From the NCBI GenBank assembly GCA_018257865.1, contig JAEUBA010000107.1:22726-86725 (forward strand): a DNA stretch of 64,000 nucleotides, in the 5' to 3' direction. Origin of the DNA: Stereocaulon alpinum (taxonomy: Eukaryota > Ascomycota > Lecanoromycetes > Lecanorales > Stereocaulaceae). This document shows, piece by piece, positions 32,301 to 44,430 of this stretch (positions are counted from its first letter, which is position 1; every line of letters begins with the position of its first letter). The notes beneath the pieces are model-generated. The model made no database searches. It was not told the DNA's origin and worked only from the letters and a program-made list of their open reading frames with translations. A program made the position numbers and the translations under genes.

Positions 32301-33754
32301 AGGCTAAGGGGTGCTAACCTTCTTTAGTTAGGGTTTTGCTATAGCGATCTTAGTTAGCTTTACTAGCTTAGAGGTAGTTAATTTCGCTTTAACTCCTAGA
32401 CTAGATATAGGCGGCTTAGGCGTAGGTATACTAGTATAGTCGTAACGTCCTAGTATAAATATAATATAATTATCTACTATATCTAGTAGGACCTGATACT
32501 TATTTATCTACGGTTTACTAAGGATAATATATTAATTACCTAAGTCGGTAATAAGTATTAGTACTATAGATTCTAGGTGATCGTATACTTATATAGAAGG
32601 ATAGATAGCGTAGGTAATAGGCTTCCTTCTTATCTTACTATTATACCCGTAAAGGTATCGGGGTTTAGAGAGGGGAATAGGGATAATATTAAGGGTATTA
32701 GAAAGGATTTATACTTCTTTTTTATTAATAAATAAGTATATAGTAGTACTAGTATTAGTAAGAGCTTTTAATTTATATTCCTTATCCTAAGTTATTAAGG
32801 TAATAGGATATATAAATAAACGCCTGTTAAAGGGATTATAGAATTCTACGGATAATAAGAATAGTAGGTCCTTAGGGGCGACTTCCCTAAGGACGGCTAG
32901 TTTTCCGAATCTAATAACTCCTCTACTTCTTTAGTATTACCAGCGTCTTCGTCTTCGCTCCTAACTTCCCGTACTACCTCGTAGAGACGCTCTAGGTACG
33001 CAGCTATAAAGTATCCCTCCTTATTATAATAGAAGCACTTCGCCTTCTCCTTTAATATAGGACGTTTATCTTTATAGGTCTTAGATAGGGCTAAGGCCTT
33101 AGTAGAGCGTCTCTTCGCTAGAATAGTATATATAGGGGATAAGGTATAAGTAGTCCTTTACAGCTGGGTAGTTATAGTTTAGGTAGGAGAAGTATAAGCT
33201 ATAAATCTACTAATAGACGCTACCTTCTAATCTCTTATCTTATTTATAGCGCGTTGCTGGCGGTTAACCGCTTAGTAGAGGTTAGTAAGTTACTTTAAGG
33301 TCTTAAATTCTATAGGAGAGGCAGCGATAGAGTTTTATAAGCGTTTAGTAACTTTATCCTTCAGCTTATTAATTATAGCTTCCTTATCTATCTTTAGGTA
33401 ATTTATAAATATACGGAAGCTAGAGTAGAAGCTAGTAAAGGAATTAGTACCTTTCTATTTTAGTTTCCTAAATCCTTAACGTATATTATCCTTCTTATAC
33501 GGATCGCCTATAATATTATTAAGGTTTAAAATACCTCTTCTACGCTAGTAAAGTAGCTGGGGTCGTTAGTATAGTACGCCTAGATATATTATACTACTAT
33601 ACTACTAGTATAGGAGATTATATAAATTACTTTCGCTCTCTCGTCTATAAAGTAATCCTAGTTAATAGTAAGTTTATCCTAGTTTTATTAGGTCTAATTT
33701 TTGAGGGAAACCTTACTATTAACTTCTATAAATAGTAGGGGGTCGGGTACTTTC

Positions 33755-34082
33755 TATTACGATCCTAATCTAGGGGTCTTTAACACCTTACTAGTCCTTT
33801 GTTACTTGCTAGTGTTTATACACCTTAGCCTAGATTCGGCCTAGGTCTAGCTTAGATTCGGCCTAGGTTTGGCCTAGGTCTAACGCTAGCCCCTTTTAGC
33901 TTTAGCGTAGCGCTTAACTAGCGCTAGGGGTATTTAGGCCTACGAGCTCCTAAGCTTTTACTTCTTTTCTTCTTTATCCTATTTTCTAGATACTAAGTAT
34001 AGCCTATTAGCTAAATCCTAATATAAGGTAGTTTTCTTTAAAGCTGCCTTCTCCTACGATTACCTCTAAGCGAGCTATAATA
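33755..34082 (+). repeat. 5' LTR of the inner chromovirus (328 bp)
   Basis: Equal in length to 40585-40912. It keeps CA/TG sites in its first half (tttgttacttgctagtgttt) that are TA in the partner, while its 3' end is mutated where the partner is not. Confidence 0.87.
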
Positions 34083-34230
34083 TAAAATAGGACTAATACC
34101 CCCTCTACTATAAAGCGTCGTATCTTACCCGTTCTTCTAGACTAAGGCTAAGCTTAGCGAGCTACCTATTAATAAAGAGTACTACCTACTTAATAAGTAG
34201 GTACCTACTAATTAAATAATTAGTATATCC

Positions 34231-34819
34231 TTATAAGGCCTACGGCTATATATACCCTATTAGGGGGTTACTGCTAAGCGCGTAATACCCCCGTATTAAG
34301 TCTTTTGCCCTAGCGCTTTGGCGCAGTAGTAGGAGCTTATAACTGTGTTACGCGCTTACCCTAGGGCCGCAGTAGCTTATTAACTAGGTCTGAGTACTAT
34401 CCCTCTAAGGGTAACGCGGGGTTGACGTACTCTATACGGCGTAGAGGGTCGGGGTTCGAATTACGCTATATATATGATTGCGAGCGCCTGTCGCCTAAAC
34501 CTACCTGCTTCGGCAGTTAAGGGCCCGTAGTGCTTAGCGCCTGCGTCGCCTAAACCTACCTACTTTAGCAGTTAAGGGCCCGCAGTGCTTAGCGCCTGCG
34601 ACGCCTAAAACCTACCTGCTTCGGCAGCTAGGGCCCGCAGTGCTTAGCGCCTACGAGGTACCTGTACCCTAGATCTTAGGGGACCAAGATTCTAGGAAGG
34701 GGGATAGTTATAAGGCCTACGGCCATATATACCCTATTAGGGGGTTGCTGCCAAGCGCGTAATACCCCCGTATCTAAGTCTTTTGCCCTAGCGCTTTGGC
34801 GCAGTAGTAGGAGCTTATA
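34231..34819. mobile_element. Small TRIM-like element nested in the inner chromovirus
   Basis: 589 bp flanked by ATCC (34227-34230 and 34820-34823). Its ends are near-identical direct repeats, 34231-34341 (111 bp) and 34708-34819 (112 bp), with short inverted tips (TTATAAGG...GCTTATA). The interior of about 370 bp has no coding sequence and contains three tandem 53-55-bp units (34484-34646). A purine-rich run (ggaagggggatag) stands before the second repeat, as in an LTR element. It retains many more CpA/TpG sites than its surroundings. A ggttcgaatt string near 34453 resembles a tRNA B box, but I could not fold a tRNA there. Confidence 0.68.
34484..34646. repeat. Three tandem 53-55-bp units
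   Basis: Units at 34484-34536, 34537-34591 and 34592-34646 share the core cgcctaaacctacctgcttc followed by ggcagttaagggcccg and agtgctta. The differences are mostly a few TA/CA and TA/TG changes plus 2-bp length changes. They lie in the middle of the small nested element. Confidence 0.85.
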
Positions 34820-37800
34820 ATCCTAGAGAAAGCTAGATCCCTATTTTTTTCGAAACCCCTAACTACTTTCGCGTTAACACCTATACTCGAAAAACTCTAA
34901 TAATACGCGTACTACTATACTTATATACTATCTCGTAAGAGTATACGCTAAAGTATACCCCCTAACTAACTAAGATTCCTATCTACCTTAAGGAGTTAAT
35001 CCTTAGTATCTATACCTTCCTCTTCTAACCCTAATAATCCTCTACTATTAATTAAGAATTCTAAACTAGAAGCCTTAGAGGACTTAAGCTTAAAAGATAT
35101 CTTTAGGGATATTAAGGATAACCCCCCTACTAAAAATACCGTTACTATTCCCCTATTAAGTAATAGGATAGCTAACTAAATACCTACCTTTACCCTAGCT
35201 TAGTAAGCTATTATTACTACTATTATTATAATAGCTTTAGTAGAATCCCGATCTAAGTAGGCTACCTCTACTCTAAACCTACCTCCTAATAACTAGTATT
35301 AATAGAGGTCCCTTACCGCTAACCTCTAGCTGTTAATAGACTACTACCTTTTAAAGCCTATACCTAGCGGGATAGCTATCGAACTATTAAAAATTAAATA
35401 CCCTCGATCCTACTTTAGTAACTATATAGGGGAAGTCGAATATAACGCGTAGAAAATAGATATAAAGATCTTTATAAAGGAATACCCTATAAACTTCTAG
35501 GATAGGGCTAAGTAAGTCTCTACGTACTATAAGTATACTATAGGAGAGGCGAAAACCCTAATCCTTTAATATATAGACCTAACTTATATATCTCCTATAT
35601 ATAACGCTACTAATATTCTAAATATACTAGATTAGTATTTCTTTAACTATAACTACGTCTAGTCTACTTATAGTATATACTATAAGCTTAAGATAGAATC
35701 TATAAATTATAATAATTTTCGGGTTAAGTTTACCTACCTAGCGACTACTAAAAAGATTAGTACTAAGCGTTAGTTTAAGGATCTATATAAGAAAATCTCT
35801 CCCGCCTTAAAGAGAAGTATCTATATAGAAAAGTATAAGATAGCTAAGGACTATAATACCTTAGATAAGTACCTCGCTATCTTAGATTAAGAAATATAAA
35901 ATATTAGGTCTAAGGAGATAGCTTATAGGCCTTAGATAGGAATAAATACTAACCCCTATAGTATCCTAAAGATAAGGAGCTAGCGAGTCCTCTTACCCCC
36001 TCTAACCCCTTATATAAATCGCTAAGTTACCTTTAGAGGTATAACTACCCTTCCTTATCTACCGTCTCCTATACTAGTAGTACTAGCTTCCCCTAAGATA
36101 CCTGCTAACTTACTATATAATAACTGCGGTAAAATTAGCTATTAGGCGAATAACTACCCCTAGAAGCGTAGCTAATAGGCGTTAGAAAAGAAGATCTCTA
36201 AGATTAAGGTTAGTAAGGAAATAGAGTCTAACGAGCTATTAAAAAACTCCTAGGCTATAGTAAAGTCTCTAGCTATAGTAGGAGCCCTAATCTATAGAAG
36301 GACTTATAATTTAACTTTTAGGCCCTTATTAGAGGCTACTAGTTCTTAGTTAATATAGAGCTAGGATATAATAGATCTTTCGTTAAAACCTTTTTATATA
36401 TTAATAGTAGAGCTAATATTTTTAGTATAATTAAAACCTCCCTTACCTTCGCCCTTTCTAAGTCCTTTAGGATTCGCTTTATTAAGCTTCCTAAGCTAAT
36501 CGTCCTAACTAGCTATAATAGCTAAAGCGGCTCCCCTATTATAGTCGCTCTACTTCTTATAATAATAATCGACTATTATTATATTAATTTTCTATTCTTA
36601 GTTACTAACTTAGGTTATACTAACGTTCTTATTAGTTAGAAATTCTTAGAGTACTATAATATTAAGTAAGTCTATACTAAAGGGAGGAATAGCTTTAAAT
36701 AGCCTGCTAATATAGCTATTTAGTAATACTTTAATAAGAGAGTACTCCTCCTAATAACTCCGCCTAAGAAACTAATTTCCTTAGTATACTAATAAGATAC
36801 TAAGTGTTAGGATACCTTTTTTAAGGTAGATAAGTATTACTATAGCTAAGCTAGGCTTACCTCTATTAACCCTAAGCTTTTAATAGATAGCTAGATTAAT
36901 ACCTTATCCTAAAGTATACTACCCTCTCCGCAGCTAGCTTTAGTTTCTCCCCCTTACTTAAGGTTACCTAATTCGCTAGGCGGTAGGCTATTAAGTTTTA
37001 TATAAGACTTAGAGAAATACCTCGCTAAAATAGAGGACGCCCTCTAAGGGTTAGATATACTAGTTATATTAAGTTTAAAGATATTACTAGTTAAGGCTTA
37101 ACGCCCTAGCTATAGTACTTATAGGGTTAATATCGCCCTAATTTCCGCTATCGTAATATCTTATTTCTACCTTAGTAAGAGGTCTAGGAGACCTCCTAAT
37201 TCTAATACCTTTATCGCCTTAATATAGGATTTAGAGTATAAGATTAACTATAAGGCGGATTAACGCTAGGAGCGTCTTTTTCTTAAGCTCGCTATAGTAG
37301 ATATAAGCCTCTCCCCTTAGAAAGTACTAGAGATTAAGTACTAGGCTAATAAGGACTTAGTAAAAGCTAAGCTTCTACTATAATACTAAGAGTTCGCTTC
37401 CCTCTTCTTATAAAGAGACTCTAATATATTACCTAATAGAAGACTAAGTATAGACTATAAAATTAAGCTTACTAGTCTAAATACCTTAACCTTTAAGCCG
37501 CTACGAAAGATAACTAATAAGTAACTCTCTAAAGTTAAACGCTATATTATAGACTACCTCTATAAGGGGTTTATTAAGCTATTAAATATACTATATACGG
37601 CTCTAATACTCTTCGCTAGAAAGGAAGACGGTAGCTTGCGCTTCTACGTTAATTTCTAGAAGCTTAATAACCTAACTAAAAAGGATCTATACCCGCTCCC
37701 GCTAATAGATAAGATAATAGCTTAAATCTGTAAAGCTAAGATCTTTACGAAGATTAATATCTAATAGGCGTTCTATAGAGTAAGGATCTACTAGGACTTA

Positions 37801-40584
37801 AAGGACCTTATTAGTTTCTATAGTTAATATAGTACCTTTAAGTATAAGGTAATACTATTTAGGTTAATAAACGCCCCAGCTACCTTCTAGCGTTTTATTA
37901 ATAATATCCTAATAGAATACCTTAATAATTTCTACTTAGTATATATAGATAATATCCTAATTTACTCTAAGTCTATCGCAGAGTATAAGATCTATACTAA
38001 GAAGGTTATAGCTATCTTATAAGCTAACAGCCTATAAACTAATATTAAGAAGAGCGAGTTTAATATTATAAAGACTAAGTTCCTCAGCTTTATTATTAGA
38101 GTAGACGGTATTAAGGTAAATCTAGAGAAGGTCGCTATTATTAAGACCTAGTAGTATATAGGTAATATATAAGGTATCTAAAGCTACCTAAGCTTCTATA
38201 ACTTCTACTAAAGGTTTATCTAAGGATATAGTAGGATTACTGCTCCGCTCGTCCGCCTAATAGCTAAGGATATACCTTTCTACTTTAATAATACCTATCG
38301 CTATACTTAGGACTCCCTCCGCTAAGTACTCCTCTCTACCCCTATCCTTAAGTATTATAATCCTTATAAGGAAACCCGCCTTAAGACGGATTCCTTAGAT
38401 AGGGTAGTCGCTAGTATCTTATTATAGAAATATAAGGATAACCTCTTCTACCTAGTAGGATACTTCTTAAAAATAATAGGGGATATAGAGTTAAATTACC
38501 TAATTTATAATAAGGAGCTACTTGCGATCTTCTATTCCTTCTAATAGTATAAGCTAAAGCTTCTTAGAGCCTAGAAGTTAGTCTATATATATACTAATTA
38601 TAAGGCCTTAGAATACTTTATAACTACTAAAGACCTTATAGCCTGCTAAGCTTACTAGGCTAAGTTCTTTACTAACTTCTACTTTATAATTATATACCGT
38701 ACCGGCGTTACGAATACTATAGCGGATATACTATCTTATAGGGAGTAAGATATTACGCCCCTAGAAGCCTATAAATATATAATCTAAAGCTAGTAACTCC
38801 TCCTAAGTAAGAAGGTAGACCCTTAAATACTAAAAGAAGTTATAATTATCTCCCTTACCGCCTATTTAGACTGCGACTTAGTCTAAATTATAGAAAAGGT
38901 TAAGCTATTACCCGTTACTACGCTAGTAGACCCTAAAGAACTAGAAGAATACTTAGAAGGCGAAGCGCCTAATCCCGCCTTAGCGACCGTATATAATATT
39001 AAGGGCTATAATATTATTAACTAAGTAATCGACGCTAATAAGAACTTACTGGAGCTAGAACCCCTATATAAGTAAGCCCGCAGCGACTACCTTAACTATA
39101 ACTTAGACTATAGTAAGCTATACTTCTAAAGTAGGCTTAAAGTACTAATAGAGCTACTAAAGCTGCGGATATCCCTAATCTACTATATTTACGCCCAGCT
39201 AGCTATCGCGTATATAGGGATTAGTAAGGTTAAGATAGTCCTATCTAGATAATACTACTAGAGGAACGTCGGAAATAATATAGCGTAGTATATCGCTAAT
39301 TATAGCTATACCTAAATAAAGGCTTATAGAGATAAGACTCTAGGCTTCTTAAAGCCCCTAGAGATTCTAGCCCGTCTATATTAATACTTAACTATAGACT
39401 TTACTAAGCTACCGCTAGATAAGGCTAGCTATAACTTTACTTTTATAGTTATAGACTAACTATTAAAGAAATCTCTCTTAGTACTATACTATAAAATTAT
39501 TATAGTAAAGGGAATAGCTAAATTATTCCCTACTTACTAAACTTATTACTAGGGTATACCCGACTCTATTATTTTAGACTAAGGGGTATAATTTATATTA
39601 ACTTTCTAGAAGGAGTACTACTAGATCCTAGGTACTAAGGTAAAGCTTACTATATTATATAATCTAAATATTAATAGCTAAACGGAGATTATAAACTAGT
39701 ATATAAAATAGCGCCTTCGCCTATTCTATACGTACTATTAGGATAACTAGAGCTAGATACTACTAATTATAGATCTAGCCTAGCTAACCCTACTATACGA
39801 ATCTCTAGGTATTACGCCCTTCTAGCTATTAAACGGGTATAAGCTACGTACCTCCTAAAACCTCTATAATCCTAATCCCCCCGTTACCGCCTTAGAGAAG
39901 CTAAATTATAAGGACGCTATATAAGTCGCCTTATATATAGAAAATACTATACGATTTATATACTCCTCCTTACAGTTATAGTAGGATAAGATAAGACGAA
40001 TAGCTAACCGCAAGCGTTATAAAGTAGACTAGGATATTAGAGACCTAGTACTAGTAGATACCTAGAACTAGAGGGTAGATCAACCCTCCTATAAGCTCTC
40101 TAATAACTAGTATAGCCTAGTTAAGGTCTTAGAGAAGGTTAGTAAAAGCTAGAAGGTAGAACTCCTAGAGGACTAGATAATCTAGCTGGTATTCTACTCC
40201 TACTCCCTCCGTAAATACCCCGATAATCCCTTACTAAGGTAGTAACGCCTTAACCTAGCCCTAATATAACTACTACCGGAATAAGATAAGTAGGAGTTAG
40301 AGGAGATACTAGGCTCTAAGCTGATTAGCTCTACCTTAAAGTATTAGATTAAGTAGAGAGGTACTAATAAAGACCTAGAATAGTATCCCTACTCTAATAT
40401 AATAACAGCGCCTTATATATTAAAGGCCTTCTACCTACGGTATCCTAATATAAAAGGCTCTCTACGAGCACTCCCTGCCTAGCTGAAGGCCTATAATAAT
40501 AGGATTAATAACTATACCCACCTTAACGATAATCGTCCTATAACAGTAACTGCGCGGACGCAGTTTTTTAGAGGGGGGGGGTAG

Positions 40585-40912
40585 TATTATAATCCTAATC
40601 TAGGGGTCTTTAATACCTTACTAGTCCTTTATTACTTACTAGTATTTATATACCTTAGCTTAGATTCGGCCTAGGTCTAGCCTAGATTCAGCCTAGGTTT
40701 AGCCTAGGTCTAATACTAGCCCCTTTTAGCTTTAGCGTAGCGCTTAACTAGCGCTAGGGGTATTTAGGCCTATAAGCTCCTAAGCTCTTACTTCTTTTCT
40801 TCTTTATCCTATTTTCTAGATACTAAGCGTAGCCTATTAGCTAAATCCTAATACAAGGTAGTTTTCTTCAAAGCTGCCTTCTCCTACGATCACCTCTAGG
40901 CGAGCCGTAACA
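40585..40912 (+). repeat. 3' LTR of the inner chromovirus (328 bp)
   Basis: Pairs with 33755-34082. It ends CGAGCCGTAACA with the terminal CA intact and is then followed by the target duplication CTTTC. Its first half is more mutated and its last 80 bp less mutated than the 5' LTR. Confidence 0.87.
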
Positions 40913-41783
40913 CTTTCTAGGAATAATTTAATCTAGTAATTATAGAGCTAGGAGTAGCTTATTTAGAGGCCTAGTAATTAACTTCTAGCTCTAAGACTCT
41001 TTATTCTAACTTATTATTCGCAGTGATAAACTAGATCTTTTTAGCTTTAAGTTACCGGTTTTCCGCTATTACTTTCTATTACTAATTATAAGAGCTTATA
41101 GCTGCTTCTTCGACTATATTATTCTATTCTTCTAGATAGGAAAGGGCTGTATCGCGCTCTCCGTAGAGGTCGTTAAGAGCCTCTAATAATTTAACTAAGT
41201 TTTAGGTTACTTAGTACTATAATTACTTAGTATTACTAATATCCTAAGGGGACTCCGCTTCCGTAGCTGCAGCTATAGTATTAATAGGGAGTACGGATAC
41301 TTATCGCTTCTCCTATACTTCTTATACGATCTTATTATAAGCCTGCTGGGCCGTATCCTTCTTAACGGCGTCGTTCGAGTTTCGAGCTATTACTAGCAGT
41401 AAGGGTAGTATAGAGTAGTTAAGTAGGTAGAGGGACGAAGACTAAGGTACCTAAGGTAGTAGTAGGATTAGAATAGTATTATTAGGTATAATTTAGGGTT
41501 ATAGAAATTTTCTTTAATATATACTAGTATTAGTAATATTATAGTAATAGGCCGTAGCCTCTTTTAATTATTAATAGTTTATAAGCTAATACCTCTTCAG
41601 CTTTAAAGTACCGTCCTATAGCTTCGTCTACTAGTAACTACTCCTTATAGTCTTCGCCTCTAGCGGGTTATTTAGTTTCTTCTACTACCTTAGTAGGGTT
41701 AAATACTAAGTAGGTTTATACTATTTATTTAACCTCGCTGGTATACTTACGAGGGCGGGGGTAAGTTGTAAGATATATTCTAA

Positions 41784-42027
41784 TATTAGGGGCCGGCCTA
41801 GAGCGAGTTAATAGGGGTGTTATTAGACTAGGAGAATATATCTAAGGAAGGAAAGCTATATATATAGAGCGTATATATAATATATTAGGGACGCAGCTCG
41901 GTAGGCGCTAAGGCCAAAGGGGCCTAGCGTTAGGCCTAGGCCGAATCTAGGCCAAACCTAGGTTAAGGTATATAAATACTAGTAAGTAATAAAGGACTAG
42001 TAAGTAACGAAAGGCTAGCCCGTAATA
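41784..42027 (-). repeat. LTR of the outer Gypsy element (5' LTR, 244 bp)
   Basis: Direct repeat of 28631-28874. It retains several CpG/CpA sites (acgcagctcggtaggcgc, gccaaaggggcctagcg) that are TA in the left LTR. Confidence 0.85.
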
Positions 42028-43103
42028 TATACTATATATTTAAGTATAATATTTGCGTATATAGGCTAATTTGAAAGATTTTTGGTATATTAGAATCCTT
42101 AAGAGCTTGTATATCTTTTAAATTACCTAACTATTTATTATACGTGCTATACGTTAAGTACGTAAAGTGCGTAGAATATTAATATTTATACTAGGCCGAG
42201 ATAGGAACCTAGGGGACTTATCTTAAAATATATTAGCTCGCTTAGCACGGGTGATCTTCAGGGTCCTAATTACCGATTTTCTATTATAGTAAAGTAGATA
42301 AGTGACTAGGCGGGCTGTGTCTTGGCCGCCTAGGGGAAAGCCCGCCTATACGCCTATTAGTATATATATACGTATTCCTAAAGAGGTTCTTATACGTTAG
42401 TAGCGCCTTAGTACTGCGTGGTAACCGTTATCGATTAGTAGATAGGATACTAAATAGATACATTAGTTGCGGAGGGCCTATAGTTGATAGTAGCAGCCTT
42501 GGTAGCGGTAATAGTACAGCTAGTAGCAACGATCTAGGACGTTCTAAATAGATATAAGTAGCAAGAACTATAGTTAACCAGTTATTACGCCCGTAGGATA
42601 GGTGTACTAGGCCCTATAGGCAGTATAGTTGAACTTTTGAAAATTCAAAAAAGTTGGTGGGGGTGTTAGTTGAAGATATACGGAGTTTTGATAGAATAGT
42701 TAGTATACGCTGCCGTAATCTGGGATGAGCTGGTACTGAGTTAATAACGGTCAAGCCGTGTTAATAGTCCTAGGAAGATCCGCTCCGGATAAATCTCCTA
42801 GGATATATAGTGCTCCAATTCTAACCCCCTGCTCCTATTATAGTATCTCTAACTCTCCTAGGTAATTCCTCTTAGGAAAAATCTCCTAGGCCTTGAACCA
42901 GCTTGAATAAGCTAGTATTGGATCAGTTTACCTAGTAATATTTCCTAGTATGATCACGGATAAGTCTATTGGTAGTATCGATCCTATTTTTGCAAACCTA
43001 TCCATCCATAGTAGAAATATTCAGTCAATGGCTTTTGGCAGCGCCGTTTATTTTAAACTAAGAGTATTTAAAAGGCTGTTATATAGGCCCTTCTAGAATC
43101 TCT

Positions 43104-43132
43104 GACTTGCGGACCTAATGGGTCCGCAAGTC
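43104..43132. repeat. 12-bp perfect stem with 5-nt loop
   Basis: GACTTGCGGACC, loop TAATG, GGTCCGCAAGTC. It lies in one of the less mutated islands and keeps its TG and CA sites. Function unknown. Confidence 0.7.
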
Positions 43133-43252
43133 CGCAGCTTAAGGAGTCTTCTAGGTCTCGCCGTAAGCGTCCGAAATAACTCCTAAAGTACCATAGTATA
43201 TATGACGGCGACTCGTAGCGGTTATTAATAATTAAAGAATACTATTAGGTAA

Positions 43253-43588
43253 GAAGCAGTAAAAGCTTACCTAGCTCGTATTTCTAATACTAAGTCGCTA
43301 GAGTTTAAGCCTAGAGCCGAACATTGCGACGGCTCGCGGATAGAATCTATTAGTAAAGACTATATAACTATTCCTACACCCTTCTCGCCCTACGAAAAGA
43401 TTAAAGAACCTCTCTTGTAGTTAACGGATTCACAGATAGAAGCTAGCCTATATTACCTAGTATTATCGGCTCTAATCGCTAGTCCTATATCTCCGGGGAA
43501 AGGTACACCCGCGACGCTTTACAAGCCTTGTCTAGAACTAAAGAAACACTACGCTGGCTACGGTCGTGCGAGACCTACTACGCAGTAA
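43253..43588 (+). pseudogene. Degraded open frame of unknown family
   Basis: 112 codons in one frame with a single internal TAG, unusual in this block. Readable pieces are AVKAYLARISNTKSLEFKPR, DYITIPTPFSPYEKIKEPLL and LKKHYAGYGRARPTTQ. The codon immediately before is TAA. It could be a captured host gene or a retroelement gag; I do not recognise it. Confidence 0.35.
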
Positions 43589-44430
43589 TCTTCTCGATTA
43601 CCTTAAGACTCCTAGGAAACTTTGAAGGTAGAAGGGCTGTTTGCGATACCCTCGCGTCAAGTATTTATATTAGACTCTAGAAGGTAGCTCGAAATAAGTC
43701 TGTTAATTATACTATTATCTTTTCCTCCGAAACTTTAGATATAGAAGACGACCTTCACTAATAGCAGCGATCGATCGCGGAGATACGAAACTTAGATAGT
43801 TATATAAGCTTCTTTGCTGAAGCTCAAGCCTAATAAAGAATCTATAAGTAGATACGCTATAGTAGAGAGAGTAATAGTAATAGAGCGTACTAAGAATACC
43901 TTATATATATCTATACAGATTAGACCCTAAAGGATTATAAATATATAAGGCAAGCACTTAAGAAAGACCTGCGATATAGGTAACGATAGTTAATATTAAT
44001 CGATAGGTTCGTTACCGACAACGGCGAAAGAATCCTAGGGCTCAGCCTAGGGCTCCTCTTACTCTAGGCCAGCCGTCGCCAAAAAAAAATGTTATATCTA
44101 TTTACGCAAGGAGAATTTGCTAATCTGCAGTTATAATACTATAGGATACACTGATCGCTACCTAAAAACTCTAGTCTAGTACATCCGCTATTCACACACG
44201 TATACATTAAGGATATGTGAGATTTTGCAGTCAGCAGCGGAAAGCCTAGTACGTTATAATAGACTAGGTAACGATAATAACTTCAACGCTATTAGACTAA
44301 ACTCGAAGCAGTACATCTAGCGTGGCTCAAGTCTAAAGCGGGTCCTCTGCCAACTTGATTGGAAACTCTTAAAACGATCTTTCTCGAGCCTTGAAGGACC
44401 TTAACTTATATCTACTAGAATTGGAGGGGT

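Larger units (their letters stand above)
33755..40912 (+). mobile_element. Inner Ty3/Gypsy chromovirus, nested in the outer element
   Basis: Bounded by two 328-bp LTRs (33755-34082 and 40585-40912) and a perfect 5-bp duplication CTTTC (33750-33754 and 40913-40917), so the insertion is clean. The plus strand runs gag (zinc knuckle near 36115-36157, three of its four ligands now Tyr), pol with reverse transcriptase at about 37560-38000 (LRFYVNF, VYIDNILIYSK) and RNase H from about 38400. Integrase is at about 39380-39850 (TIDFTKLPLDKASYNFTFIV, GIPDSIILD, LNGYKLRTS), and a chromodomain-like end at about 40340-40470. A G-rich polypurine run (40572-40581) lies just before the right LTR. Stops are nearly all TAG/TAA at expected Gln/Trp sites. 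It also carries the small element at 34231-34819. Confidence 0.88.
28631..42027 (-). mobile_element. Outer Ty3/Gypsy LTR retrotransposon, RIP-degraded and split by a nested element
   Basis: Two direct 244-bp repeats (28631-28874 and 41784-42027) bound it. Both start TATTAGGGG and end CCCGTAATA, that is TG...CA with RIP changes. The minus strand carries the coding order. The gag part is at 41.78-40.92 kb and continues at 33.75-33.0 kb, with a zinc knuckle near 33040-32995 whose second and fourth Cys and the His now read Tyr. Reverse transcriptase is at about 31860-31470 (FYVDYYRLN, RNRYPIPLIKEVLA, SFGAFKYYILPFGLTGG, VYLDNILIYSK). Integrase-like sequence follows toward 29.3 kb. A purine run (GGGGGGGAG on the minus strand, 28878-28886) precedes the 3' LTR, as a polypurine tract should. 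The element is interrupted at 33755-40912. I see no matching target duplication outside its LTRs. Confidence 0.85.
42028..44430. other. Mosaic of partly mutated sequence with no assigned element
   Basis: The RIP signature is uneven here. Stretches such as 42230-42340, 42620-42780 and 42960-43140 keep CpA and TpG, while 43650-44000 is mostly depleted. One frame (43253-43588, listed separately) is open apart from a single TAG. A purine-rich run followed by tgttagaattgg at 44439-44460 looks like a polypurine tract plus LTR start, so some of this may be the 3' end of another retroelement. I cannot name it. Confidence 0.45.

Noticed and set aside
34340..34490. tRNA-derived SINE suggested by ggttcgaatt near 34453
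   Set aside because: No convincing A box at the right distance and no cloverleaf; the terminal direct repeats fit an LTR-type element better.
34484..34646. CRISPR-like array
   Set aside because: The units are contiguous tandem copies with no unique spacers, and the organism is a fungus.
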